Source of the DNA: Aridibacter sp965216195 | Lineage (GTDB): Bacteria; Acidobacteriota; Blastocatellia; Pyrinomonadales; Pyrinomonadaceae | DNA: 64,000 nt | Reading direction: 5' to 3' | Assembly: GCA_965216195.1 (NCBI GenBank) | Contig: OZ244151.1 | Coordinates: 3,224,001 to 3,288,000 of the forward strand | Shown: positions 35,696 through 43,889 of the stretch, in pieces | Numbering within the stretch: the stretch's first letter is position 1 | Layout: the number at the start of each line of letters is the position of its first letter | Notes under the pieces: generated by a model | What the model was told of the DNA's origin: nothing | The model's database searches: none | The model's input: only the letters and a program-made list of their open reading frames with translations | Program-made: the position numbers and the translations under genes

Positions 35696-35696
35696 T

Positions 35697-37373
35697 ATGG
35701 AAAAAGCAGACGAAATGAATGTCGAAAACATAGAGGAAGAAGGGCAAAATTACCTTACGAATGGACATAGCGTAAGTTCTTGGCTTCTTACAAAAGACCA
35801 CAAGCGAATTGCGATGCTTTATTTGGCGAGCGTCTCTTTCTTTTTCTTTCTAGGTGGTATTTACGCCGCGTTAATCCGGATACAGCTATTGACGCCTCAT
35901 GCCGATTTTCTTAGCTCGGCCACATACAATCAGGTTTTTACTTCGCACGGCGTCATAATGATCTTCTTGTTTTTGATTCCGGCAATTCCTGCAGTGATTG
36001 GAAATTTTATGCTTCCCCTAATGATCGGGGCAAAAGATTTGGCGCTTCCGAGAATTAACCTCCTTAGCTGGTACCTTTATTGGATAGGCGCAGCGTTGGC
36101 AGCCTATGCATTAATGCAGGGCGGGGTTGATACGGGCTGGACATTTTACGTTCCGTACGCATCAACGTTTTCTAATTCATACGTGGTCTTAACTGGACTT
36201 GGAGCTTTCATTATTGGTTTCTCGTCAATCCTGACGGGCTTAAACTTTATCGTTACGATTCATACGATGCGCGCCCCAGGTATGACCTGGTTTAGACTGC
36301 CGCTGTTCGTTTGGTCGCATTATGCGACGAGTGTAATCATGCTTTTAGGTACGCCCGTAGTTGCAATCACAATCGTGCTTCTTGCCGTAGAGAGAATTAC
36401 GAGAGTGGGTATTTTCGATCCGGCGGTTGGCGGCGATCCGATTCTTTTTCAACACCTTTTCTGGTTTTATTCTCATCCGGCTGTTTACATTATGATCTTG
36501 CCGAGCATGGGAATCATCAGCGAACTCATTGCGAATTTCTCGCGCAAACGCGTGTTTGGATATGAGTTTGTAGCATTTTCGAGTATTGCGATTGCGGTAA
36601 TCGGATTCCTCGTTTGGGGACACCATCTTTATGTAAGTGGACAATCGGTTTATGCGGGGCTTGTTTTCTCGGTCTTGACTTTGATTGTTGCTGTTCCTTC
36701 GGCTGTTAAAACCTTTAACTGGACCGCGACCCTTTACAAGGGATCGATTTCGTTTGACGTACCAATGCTTTACGCACTTGGTTTTCTTGGGCTTTTCCTA
36801 ATCGGCGGATTGACCGGATTATTCCTGGGAACAGCCGGTATGGACATCCACCTCAGCGAAACCTATTTTATCGTTTCTCACTTCCACTACGTGATGGTTG
36901 GCGGAGCGACAATGGGATATCTTGGAGGTATTCACTACTGGTGGTCGAAATGGACAGGCAAAAACTACTCGGAGTTTTGGGGAAGGGTTTCCGCAATGCT
37001 TGTGTTTATAGGGTTTAACCTGACGTTTTTCCCGCAGTTTGTTTTAGGATACCTTGGAATGCCGCGACGCTACGCTGCTTACCCGGAAGAATTTCAGGTG
37101 CTGAATATTTTCTCAACGCTTGGTGCTTCCGTTCTTGCAGTTGGTTTTGGACTTCCGGTTTTCTATTTGATTGCGTCGCTCTTTAGCAAGGAAAAAGCTG
37201 AAGACAATCCTTGGATGCTTCCGGGACTCGAATGGCGAACTACTTCTCCGCCGCCTACCTTCAACTTTGAAGAAACGCCGGTGGTTACATGGGAAGCGTA
37301 CGACTTTAGCGAGGACAACGGACTGGATATTGAAAGCGCCAGAAAGAAAGCGGAAACTTCGCCAACGGCCTAA
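35697..37373 (+). CDS. ctaD: Cytochrome c oxidase subunit I (A2-type)
   Basis: Catalytic subunit of 558 residues with 12 helices, carrying heme a and the heme a3-CuB centre where oxygen is reduced. The heme a ligand is in FTSHGVIMIF. The CuB region reads WFYSHPAVYIMILP, with His-Tyr cross-link residues. A His pair is in WGHHLY, and the final ligands are in SHFHYVMVGG. The YS pair before HP, with Ala replacing the proton-channel Glu, marks an A2-type enzyme as in thermophile caa3 oxidases. The start at 35697 follows the ctaC stop; an in-frame start further upstream lies inside ctaC. Confidence 0.96.
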   Translation: MEKADEMNVENIEEEGQNYLTNGHSVSSWLLTKDHKRIAMLYLASVSFFFFLGGIYAALIRIQLLTPHADFLSSATYNQVFTSHGVIMIFLFLIPAIPAVIGNFMLPLMIGAKDLALPRINLLSWYLYWIGAALAAYALMQGGVDTGWTFYVPYASTFSNSYVVLTGLGAFIIGFSSILTGLNFIVTIHTMRAPGMTWFRLPLFVWSHYATSVIMLLGTPVVAITIVLLAVERITRVGIFDPAVGGDPILFQHLFWFYSHPAVYIMILPSMGIISELIANFSRKRVFGYEFVAFSSIAIAVIGFLVWGHHLYVSGQSVYAGLVFSVLTLIVAVPSAVKTFNWTATLYKGSISFDVPMLYALGFLGLFLIGGLTGLFLGTAGMDIHLSETYFIVSHFHYVMVGGATMGYLGGIHYWWSKWTGKNYSEFWGRVSAMLVFIGFNLTFFPQFVLGYLGMPRRYAAYPEEFQVLNIFSTLGASVLAVGFGLPVFYLIASLFSKEKAEDNPWMLPGLEWRTTSPPPTFNFEETPVVTWEAYDFSEDNGLDIESARKKAETSPTA

Positions 37374-37422
37374 AGAAGCCCGAGGCGTAACAAAAACATT
37401 TTTTTGAGTTTGATCTAATAAG

Positions 37423-38352
37423 ATGACAGACAATACACACGACGATCATTATCATCCACCAGGACTTCAACACCAGTTTGAAGACATGGGACAGCAGATG
37501 AATTCCGTAACAATCGGAATGTGGGCATTTCTCGTACAGGAAATAATGTTCTTTGGCGGATTGTTCACAGCTTATCTGGTATTTCGTTCGAAATATCCGA
37601 TGGCGTTTGCTGCCGGTAGTAATTATCTGGATCCATTCTGGGGAGGACTAAATACTCTCGTACTTATCGTAAGCAGCTTAACGATGGCGCTGACCGTTTT
37701 TTACGCGCAGAAGGGTAATCGCAATATGCAGGTATTGATGATTATTCTGACGATGCTATTCGGAACGGTATTTTTGGGCGTTAAGGCGATTGAGTATTCC
37801 GGAAAATACCAGCACGGACAAATTCCGGTTGACGGTTGGAATCAGGTTGTAAAGGAAGGCACGCATACTGAGCATGCTGTATTAAGACTGCCGTTTGAAG
37901 CGAAAGCTTCGGCGGCTGGAGATGGCGAAGAGGTTCACCCGAATCCGCGTGGTGATTTTCAGATTGATCAAAACAAAGCTGAAATTAAACCTTTGATAGA
38001 AATCATCAATGCTGAGTATGCCAAGGGAGATAAAGGATTTCTTACAGACTCTGAGAAAATTGCTTACTTTTCAAACGGGGAATTCGACCCTGCGAAATTC
38101 TCTAAAATGACTCAGTTGTTTTTCTGGATTTATTTCGTAATGACAGGTCTCCATGCTCTCCACATGGTCGTAGGTTTATTGATAATGTTGTGGCTTTTGT
38201 ATAAAGCCTGGAAATACACCTATACGGCGGATTATTATTCCCCGGTAGAAATATCCGGCTTGTATTGGCACTTCGTAGATATTGTCTGGATTTTCCTCTT
38301 CCCTTTACTTTATCTGCTTGGAAGACACTTTTTGGCAGGAGGTGGACACTAA
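37423..38352 (+). CDS. ctaE: Cytochrome c oxidase subunit III with a large insert
   Basis: Subunit III of 309 residues. The N-terminal helix pattern MWAFLVQEIMFFGGLFTAY, then two further helices ending in GVKAIEYSGK, and a C-terminal group with FWIYFVMTGLHALHMVVGL and YWHFVDIVWIFLFPLLYL are standard. Between the third and fourth helices there is an insert of about 100 hydrophilic residues (residues 125-228; about 37795-38106) with GEEVHPNPRGDFQ and a helical EIINAEYAKGDKGFL stretch. The insert is not part of the usual core. The N-terminus is His-rich. Confidence 0.94.
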   Translation: MTDNTHDDHYHPPGLQHQFEDMGQQMNSVTIGMWAFLVQEIMFFGGLFTAYLVFRSKYPMAFAAGSNYLDPFWGGLNTLVLIVSSLTMALTVFYAQKGNRNMQVLMIILTMLFGTVFLGVKAIEYSGKYQHGQIPVDGWNQVVKEGTHTEHAVLRLPFEAKASAAGDGEEVHPNPRGDFQIDQNKAEIKPLIEIINAEYAKGDKGFLTDSEKIAYFSNGEFDPAKFSKMTQLFFWIYFVMTGLHALHMVVGLLIMLWLLYKAWKYTYTADYYSPVEISGLYWHFVDIVWIFLFPLLYLLGRHFLAGGGH

Positions 38353-38664
38353 ATGTCTGAACACGGAGAAACACATATTGCATTACCGGGCTATATAGGA
38401 GTGTTCCTAATCTTAGTCGTTGGAACGATACTGACATATGTAGTCGCGCTTCAAGATCTCGAGGGAATTTTCCCAGGCGCGAACACGTTGGTAGCTCTTC
38501 TGATTGCCTTTACAAAAATGACCTTCGTTATACTTTTCTTTATGCACGTAAAATGGGGTTCGAAGCTAATTTGGCTATCGATAGTAATCAGCTTCTTTTT
38601 CCTGGCGATTATATTTGCATTTACGATGCAGGATTATCTGACGCGTTCGATTATCGGAAGGTAG
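38353..38664 (+). CDS. ctaF: Cytochrome c oxidase subunit IV
   Basis: A 103-residue membrane protein with three helices: GYIGVFLILVVGTILTYVVA, NTLVALLIAFTKMTFVILFF and LIWLSIVISFFFLAIIFAFT, joined by the conserved FMHVKWGSK turn. This matches prokaryotic COX4. The ATG follows the ctaE stop with no gap. It ends the respiratory operon; the terminator is 23 bases downstream. Confidence 0.92.
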   Translation: MSEHGETHIALPGYIGVFLILVVGTILTYVVALQDLEGIFPGANTLVALLIAFTKMTFVILFFMHVKWGSKLIWLSIVISFFFLAIIFAFTMQDYLTRSIIGR

Positions 38665-38686
38665 CAGGAAGAACAGATTTTATGGG

Positions 38687-38725
38687 CGGTACGCAGATGG
38701 CAAAACGCCGAAGCGTACCGTTTTT
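38687..38725 (+). terminator. Intrinsic terminator of the ACIII-caa3 operon
   Basis: An 8-bp stem CGGTACGC/GCGTACCG encloses a smaller GGC/GCC hairpin and is followed by five T residues. It lies just after ctaF and before an unrelated start, so it closes the operon. Confidence 0.8.
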
Positions 38726-38813
38726 ATCGTCTAGTTAAAGTCTTTTTTTCGTGCTAACATCTTCGATTTGATATTTTGTAGAATATTTTTGGCCCTGTTT
38801 ATAAGTAGTTCTA

Positions 38814-39947
38814 GTGAAAGCATTTTTGAGACAACAAGTATTTTCATCGAAACATCAAAAACCTCTGATGTTCGTAAAAAGTCCCCATTTTAAAAAGCTC
38901 TTTCCCCTTTTTATAGTTCCGCTGGCAATTTTTCTTTCCGGCTGTTTTTCTCCAACTGCCAAGGTTGTAAAACCGAGACTTCTCGAAGTATCAAATGCGA
39001 CCCAGCCCGAACTCGAATCTCAGATCAATTCGCTGGCGAAGATTAACTCAATTAAGGCAAATATGATGCTCCAATTTGAGGACAATTCTTATGCTGAGCT
39101 CGGAATCGCCAAAAAATACAAAAGAGCCAATACGACGATAGTAGTCCAACGTCCTGCAAAAATAAACTTGAAAGTTGCATTGCCTGTGGTAGGTTGGGAT
39201 ATCGCTAAAATGACTTCTGATGGAGAGAAATTTCGCGTGGCGGTATTGTACGCCGGAGGCGATAAGAAGCCGTTGAGCTTTGTGCGCGGAACTAATAATG
39301 TCGATTATTCTGTGCTTTCAAAAAAGGTGGTCGAAGCCGAAAGCGGAGGTTCGAAAGAATTCAAGCAAAACGTAAGTGCGTTTTCAAAACTCCGTCCACA
39401 ACATTTTACTGATGCGCTGCTTTTGCGCCCCACGGACACGTCAAAGTATCTGTACGTAAAAAGTTCAATTGTTCGGGAAGAGTTCGATATCACGGCAAAG
39501 AAAAAGTCGCCGATCAAATGGGTGCTCCGTGGTTACTACCTTCTCGATGAGTACGAGAAACTAGCAGACGGAAAGCTCGCGATTAAGAGACGTTTTTGGT
39601 TTGACCGCGTCGGCGGGATTAATTTATCCCGTCAGCAAATCTTCGACAAGAAAGGCGAGATCGAATCAGATATTGTTTACGGAAAAATGGCAAGTATGAC
39701 AGCGAAAGGCAACATAAGAATGCCTCTTGAAATCGCGCTGACACGCCCAAAGGAAAAGTATAAGGTAAGGCTTATCCATGCCGCTCCGAGAGCTGTAACA
39801 ACCGGAAAAGAGTATAAAGATCGGGCTTTCTTACTTGAAAACACCACCAATTTGAGAGAAATTGATCTTGATAAACAGCTTCTCGAATTTCGAAACGGTA
39901 AAACATCTCCGATTTCGACCGAAAACAAATTGACTAACAAACGCTAA
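38814..39947 (+). CDS. Lipoprotein with LolB/DUF4292-like region
   Basis: A 377-residue outer- or inner-membrane lipoprotein. The signal region FPLFIVPLAIFLSGC ends in a lipobox (LSGC). Residues 70-200 read as alternating strands, INSIKANMMLQFEDNS, TTIVVQRPAKINLKVALPVVGWDIAKMTSDGEKFRVAVLY, which resembles the half-barrel of LolA/LolB and DUF4292. A second strand-rich part (KWVLRGYYLLDEYEKL, RFWFDRVGGINLSRQQIFD) follows. GTG at 38814 gives a long N-terminus; ATG at 38868 is an alternative. It sits next to a LolD-like ATPase and near a LolA-like gene, hinting at lipoprotein or lipid transport. The fold assignment is by pattern only. Confidence 0.72.
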   Translation: MKAFLRQQVFSSKHQKPLMFVKSPHFKKLFPLFIVPLAIFLSGCFSPTAKVVKPRLLEVSNATQPELESQINSLAKINSIKANMMLQFEDNSYAELGIAKKYKRANTTIVVQRPAKINLKVALPVVGWDIAKMTSDGEKFRVAVLYAGGDKKPLSFVRGTNNVDYSVLSKKVVEAESGGSKEFKQNVSAFSKLRPQHFTDALLLRPTDTSKYLYVKSSIVREEFDITAKKKSPIKWVLRGYYLLDEYEKLADGKLAIKRRFWFDRVGGINLSRQQIFDKKGEIESDIVYGKMASMTAKGNIRMPLEIALTRPKEKYKVRLIHAAPRAVTTGKEYKDRAFLLENTTNLREIDLDKQLLEFRNGKTSPISTENKLTNKR

Positions 39948-39953
39948 ATTTTA

Positions 39954-40631
39954 ATGAGCGCGATTTTAGAAACCGAAAATCTTACAAAAACATACAAAGT
40001 TGGCAAGGTTGAAACGCATGCCTTGCGCGGCGTGTCTTTGAAAGTTGAGCCGGGCGAATTTGTCGCGATCATGGGACAATCCGGTTGCGGGAAATCTACA
40101 CTCCTGCACCTACTGGGCGGCCTGCTTTCACCCACAACGGGTAAGATCGTAATTGATGGCGAGGATATCTCAACGATTTCAGATGCTAAGCGAACCGATA
40201 TCAGACGCAGGAAAATCGGTTTTGTGTTTCAGAGATTTAATCTTTTTCCGACGCTGACGGCTGATGGAAATCTGCGTCTCGCTGAAAGAATTCATATCGG
40301 AAATGGACATGGAAGCGCCGAAAAAAGGCGCGAGATTTTGAAGCTTCTGCAACTCGAAAATAAAATGAACAACAAACCGCTTGAACTTTCCGGCGGTGAG
40401 CAACAGAGAGTTGCGCTTGCGCGCGCCGTTATTAATAGCCCGGCGATTATTTTGGCTGATGAGCCAACCGGAAATCTCGATACGAAAAATTCTGAAATTG
40501 TTCTCGATATGTTTCAGGAGCTCAATCAGCGCTACGGGCAAACCGTGATAATGATCACACACAACCCGGAGGCAGCAGAACACTGCACACGTATTATTCA
40601 AATGCGCGATGGGCTGATTGTAGACGAATAG
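39954..40631 (+). CDS. ABC transporter ATP-binding protein (LolD/MacB type)
   Basis: A 225-residue ATPase with Walker A GQSGCGKSTLL, Q-loop VFQRFNLFP, signature LSGGEQQRVALARA, Walker B IILADEPTGNLD and switch His in MITHNPE. Its length and the ETENLTKTYKVGKVETHALRGVSL opening fit the LolD/MacB/FtsE family that works with FtsX-like permeases on envelope substrates. No permease gene adjoins it; the following gene is a 74-residue membrane protein. It begins 6 bases after the lipoprotein gene. Confidence 0.93.
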   Translation: MSAILETENLTKTYKVGKVETHALRGVSLKVEPGEFVAIMGQSGCGKSTLLHLLGGLLSPTTGKIVIDGEDISTISDAKRTDIRRRKIGFVFQRFNLFPTLTADGNLRLAERIHIGNGHGSAEKRREILKLLQLENKMNNKPLELSGGEQQRVALARAVINSPAIILADEPTGNLDTKNSEIVLDMFQELNQRYGQTVIMITHNPEAAEHCTRIIQMRDGLIVDE

Positions 40632-40639
40632 CTAAACCA

Positions 40640-40864
40640 ATGAAAAGAATCATCTTATGGAGTTATTCTCGTGGAACCTGGCAATACGATGTTTTTTGCC
40701 TGTTGATCGTCGCGTTTATATTTCTTACGCCAAAATATTGGTTTGAAAATGGAGAAAAACGTGCAACCCAATCCACCGTTTCCGTCGTCAAAGTCCAAGA
40801 TTTTTTAAGCGGTTACAAAACCGCGAAGTTTGCTAAACATTCAAACAAAAATACACCGAATTAA
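40640..40864 (+). CDS. Small conserved membrane protein of unknown function
   Basis: A 74-residue protein starting 8 bases after the ABC ATPase. A motif WSYSRGTWQYDVFCLLIVAF precedes and enters a single transmembrane helix (about residues 18-33), followed by LTPKYWFENGEK and a basic tail. The WxYxRGxWQYDV...PKxWF pattern looks conserved rather than random. It may assist the ATPase or be an independent membrane factor. No known domain was recognised. Confidence 0.65.
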   Translation: MKRIILWSYSRGTWQYDVFCLLIVAFIFLTPKYWFENGEKRATQSTVSVVKVQDFLSGYKTAKFAKHSNKNTPN

Positions 40865-40965
40865 TTTTTACCCCGTTTTTTCAACTCTTCAAAAAAAGTA
40901 AGACAGATCAGGCAATCTTTTGATAAAATCGGTGTTTGCGTTAAGAATCAAAACGCACATTTATT

Positions 40966-41658
40966 ATGAGAAATATTACTAGATTGATTTCGACGGCATT
41001 TTTTGCGGCGCTTTTTATCGGCGGTTTTGCAGCGGTTGAAACAAAAGCGCAAGGAGTGATCGGAGAGATCTATTCGCGCATGGAGGCACATGCAAATGCC
41101 TTATCTTCGTTTAAGGCGGATGTCACGATGTCAAAGCACGATTCGGTTCTCGACGATTACGAATTAAAAAAGGGAAAGATAGCCTATCTACCCGGAAAAG
41201 GTCGCAACATTTTTCTGAGAATAGATTGGACAGAACCATTTAGGGAGGTTTTATTGATTGCGAGAGGCAGATATGTACTCTATCAGCCGCGTATCAAGCA
41301 GGCAATTGTTGGGAAGGTTAACGAAGCGGGCAAGAAACAGCGTTCGGGAAATATTTTGGCTTTTATGACTATGTCAAAAAAAGAGCTAAACGCAAACTAT
41401 CGACCTCAGTATATAGGGGTAGAAAAGGTGGGCGGTAAGGAAATGTGGCACCTAAAACTCTTCCCGCGCAAGAAAGCGGATTTTAAAAATGCCGATTTAT
41501 GGGTAGATGGAAATGGTATGCCTATCCAAGCGAAAATCATGGAAAAAAATGACGATTCAACCACGATTTTACTTAGGAATCTGCAAAAGAATGTAACAAT
41601 TCCGGGAAAAGTATTCACCGAGAAACTGTCTAAGGATGTTGCTATCATTGATGGCTAG
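40966..41658 (+). CDS. LolA-like outer-membrane lipoprotein carrier protein
   Basis: A 230-residue exported protein with a signal peptide ending near VETKAQG. The half-barrel of LolA is indicated by ANALSSFKADVTMSKHD, KIAYLPGKGRNIFLRIDW, GRYVLYQPRIKQAIVGK and MWHLKLFPRKKADFKNADLWVD, followed by MPIQAKIMEKNDDSTTILL. LolA proteins chaperone lipoproteins across the periplasm; related MlaC/VioE-like carriers are alternatives. It is the last gene before a hairpin terminator. Confidence 0.82.
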   Translation: MRNITRLISTAFFAALFIGGFAAVETKAQGVIGEIYSRMEAHANALSSFKADVTMSKHDSVLDDYELKKGKIAYLPGKGRNIFLRIDWTEPFREVLLIARGRYVLYQPRIKQAIVGKVNEAGKKQRSGNILAFMTMSKKELNANYRPQYIGVEKVGGKEMWHLKLFPRKKADFKNADLWVDGNGMPIQAKIMEKNDDSTTILLRNLQKNVTIPGKVFTEKLSKDVAIIDG

Positions 41659-41684
41659 AATTTGAGTTGTTTGTCGTTAAAGCA

Positions 41685-41717
41685 GGCTTCGGCTGTACGG
41701 TCGGAGCCTTTTATTTT
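41685..41717 (+). terminator. Intrinsic terminator after the LolA-like gene
   Basis: GGCTTCGGC...GGTCGGAGCC forms a stem of about 9 bp with G-U pairs and a short loop, followed by TTTTATTTT on the + strand. It ends transcription of the lipoprotein/ABC/LolA unit. Confidence 0.65.
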
Positions 41718-41773
41718 GGGTTTAAAATCCTTATAATCATTCATTCTAGCTCTGTAATTTAGGGTTTTTATTT

Positions 41774-42799
41774 ATGCCGGAAGCAAGCAGTTTCAGCAGG
41801 TTTACAAGGGGCGTCAAGCATACCGTTCGCGCTTTTGCCTCAACGAAGCATCCCGTGTTGGTGCATATCGTACCGATGCGGCGATGTAACCTTTCCTGCA
41901 CTTACTGCAACGAATACGATAAAACCTCCGACCCCGTACCGATCAAAACAATGCTTGAACGGATTGATAAACTCGCCGAGTTTGGAACATCCGTTGTAAC
42001 CATTTCAGGCGGCGAGCCGATGATGCATCCCGAAATTTATGAGATCATCGACCGCATACGCAGGCATGGGATGATCGCCGGACTCATCTCAAACGGTTAC
42101 TATTTTCAGGTGCCGAAAATCAAAAAATTAAACGAGGTAGGGCTAGATTATCTGCAGATTTCGATCGATAACGTAACGCCCGATGAAGTCTCTAAAAAAA
42201 GCCTTAAGGTTTTGGATGCGAAACTCGTAAATTTATCTGAAAACGCGAATTTTAAGGTAAACATAAATTCCGTTGTAGGCGGCGGCGTAGCAAATCCGGA
42301 CGAAGCTCTAACCATTGCAAACCGAGCAATCGAACTTGGTTTTTCATCAACGGTGGGCGTAATTCATGACGAAATGGGTTTAAGCAAAGGCTTAACCGAA
42401 CGTGAAAAAGAAGTCTATAAAGAGATCAAATCCAAGGGCGCAAGAAGCTACGCGCGTTGGAACTGGTTTCAGGACAATCTCGTTGAAGGCGAGGAATACG
42501 AATGGCGCTGTCGCGCGGGAGCCCGGTATCTATACATATGCGAAGATGGGTTGGTTCATTGGTGTTCGCAGCAGCGTGGCACCCCCGGGACGCCGCTCCT
42601 CGAATACACGGAAGCGGACATGCGCCGCGAATATAACACCGAAAAGTGGTGCGCACCGACCTGCACAATCCAATGCGTGCATCAAGTTGGTCACTTAGAC
42701 GCCTGGCGCGACAAGCAGATCACGCCGGAAGAGTACGCTGAGAAAAATGGAAATGGTTTGAAGAAAGAGACGGTAGAAAGTGTTTTGAATGCGAAGTAG
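41774..42799 (+). CDS. Radical SAM protein with C-terminal cysteine cluster
   Basis: Radical SAM enzyme of 341 residues. The cluster motif is CNLSCTYC (CxxxCxxC, about residues 38-45), followed by the SAM-binding TISGGEPMMHPE and a TIM-barrel body. The C-terminal 100 residues hold six cysteines (EWRCRAG, YICEDGLVHWCS, EKWCAPTCTIQCVHQ), as in SPASM or Twitch domains that bind extra Fe-S clusters and act on peptides or proteins. The reaction and substrate are not known. A Zn-ribbon methyltransferase follows after a repeat-rich gap, but no peptide precursor gene was found. Confidence 0.85.
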   Translation: MPEASSFSRFTRGVKHTVRAFASTKHPVLVHIVPMRRCNLSCTYCNEYDKTSDPVPIKTMLERIDKLAEFGTSVVTISGGEPMMHPEIYEIIDRIRRHGMIAGLISNGYYFQVPKIKKLNEVGLDYLQISIDNVTPDEVSKKSLKVLDAKLVNLSENANFKVNINSVVGGGVANPDEALTIANRAIELGFSSTVGVIHDEMGLSKGLTEREKEVYKEIKSKGARSYARWNWFQDNLVEGEEYEWRCRAGARYLYICEDGLVHWCSQQRGTPGTPLLEYTEADMRREYNTEKWCAPTCTIQCVHQVGHLDAWRDKQITPEEYAEKNGNGLKKETVESVLNAK

Positions 42800-42826
42800 T
42801 TTGTCGAAGGCTTAAGAACCCAGGTT

Positions 42827-42963
42827 TGCGAGTTTGCGTTTTCCGGCAAACTGATCTTTGTTCGAAGATTCGACGCCTACAACACTTTTAGATTGGAGTT
42901 AAATCGTGTCAGGACGTAAGCATCCCCTGCTTGCGAGTTTGCGTTTTCCAGCAAACTAATCTT
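42827..42963. repeat. Two 32-base direct repeats around a CGTAAGCA/TGCTTGCG palindrome
   Basis: The 32-base unit beginning TGCGAGTTTGCGTTTTCC occurs at 42827-42858 and 42932-42963 with two mismatches. Between them lies CGTAAGCA-TCCCC-TGCTTGCG (42915-42935), a palindrome of the same family as 57692-57711. The 262-base gap between the radical SAM and methyltransferase genes is thus mostly repeat sequence and shows no gene. Confidence 0.65.
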
Positions 42964-43061
42964 AATATCCAAAAATTCGACCCATCAACAGGTTTCGATT
43001 GCTGGGCAATCGTGCAACCATGGATGGTTACACTCCTTGCACATGCCGTTTGAGTAATTTA

Positions 43062-43727
43062 ATGAAAAAGAATCCCGAACACGTTTCTACTAAATGCTCC
43101 CTATGTTCTTCCGGAAAACTCCAGTTCTTCTTCAAAGACAAATTCCGTAATTTCTTCAAATGCTCAACCTGTTCCCTGATTTTTGTACCATCTGAGTTCC
43201 ACGTTTCCACCGAATCTGAAAAAGCACGCTACGAAGAACACAACAACGATCCCAACGATATTCGCTACCGGGGGTTTCTCGAAAGAATCGTACCTCCTAT
43301 CAAGGAAAGGTTTGAAGCCGACTCGAGGGGACTCGATTTTGGTTGCGGCCCGACGACACTGCTTGCTGACATCCTTCGTGAAGATGGTTTTGAGATGGAG
43401 GTTTACGATCCGTTCTATGCGCCTGATAGAAGCGCGCTCGATCGCGAATACGATTTTATAGTTTCGACGGAAGTTGTAGAACATCTTAAATCGCCGCTAG
43501 ATGAATTCCGGAAACTACTCTCGATCTTGAAGCCCAATGGTATCCTTGCTGTAATGACACGACTCTTTGACGGTTCGATAGATTTTAAGACCTGGCATTA
43601 CAAAAACGACCGTACGCATATTTGTTTTTATTCAATCGAGACGTTTGATTGGCTAGCGAAACAACTTCGTATTACTTACGGGCAAATCGAGCACGATATT
43701 TTCGTCTTTGAGCGGTGCGAAGGATGA
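43062..43727 (+). CDS. Class I SAM-dependent methyltransferase with N-terminal zinc ribbon
   Basis: A 221-residue protein from ATG 43062. Two CxxC pairs near the N-terminus (KCSLCSSGK and KCSTCSLIF) form a zinc ribbon. A Rossmann methyltransferase core follows, with motif I GLDFGCGPTTLLADIL, motif II YDPFYAP and motif IV/V FIVSTEVVEHLKSPLDEF. The closing segments FKTWHYKNDRTHICFYSIET are common in type-12 methyltransferases of surface polysaccharide or secondary metabolite clusters. The open frame extends upstream to 42999 through repeat sequence, so that part is unlikely to be coding. The substrate is unknown. Confidence 0.82.
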   Translation: MKKNPEHVSTKCSLCSSGKLQFFFKDKFRNFFKCSTCSLIFVPSEFHVSTESEKARYEEHNNDPNDIRYRGFLERIVPPIKERFEADSRGLDFGCGPTTLLADILREDGFEMEVYDPFYAPDRSALDREYDFIVSTEVVEHLKSPLDEFRKLLSILKPNGILAVMTRLFDGSIDFKTWHYKNDRTHICFYSIETFDWLAKQLRITYGQIEHDIFVFERCEG

Positions 43728-43738
43728 ATCCCGGTATA

Positions 43739-43877
43739 GGCCCACGAAAAACACGAAAGATACGAAAAAGGAATTGATTAATTTTATTAGTCAGTTAAAT
43801 ATTTGCTAATCTTGTTCCCGGCTTTAAGTTTCGTCTTTTTTTGTGATTTTCGTGGGCAGTTTTCTGTGTTCGTGGGC
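43739..43877. repeat. Dispersed inverted-pair repeat, CCACGAAA family (copy 3)
   Basis: The left arm GGCCCACGAAAAACACGAAA (43739-43758, continuing to 43771) and two consecutive inverted right arms ending in CGTGGGC (43851-43857 and 43871-43877) flank about 60 bases without a gene. Compare 8174-8292 and 9844-10022. Confidence 0.7.
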
Positions 43878-43889
43878 TAATGTTTTCCT

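Noticed and set aside
40640..40864. LolC/LolE-type permease for the ABC ATPase
   Set aside because: At 74 residues with one helix it is far too small to be an FtsX-like permease.
42800..43061. CRISPR-like pair of direct repeats
   Set aside because: Only two copies, 105 bases apart, with a palindrome between; no array.
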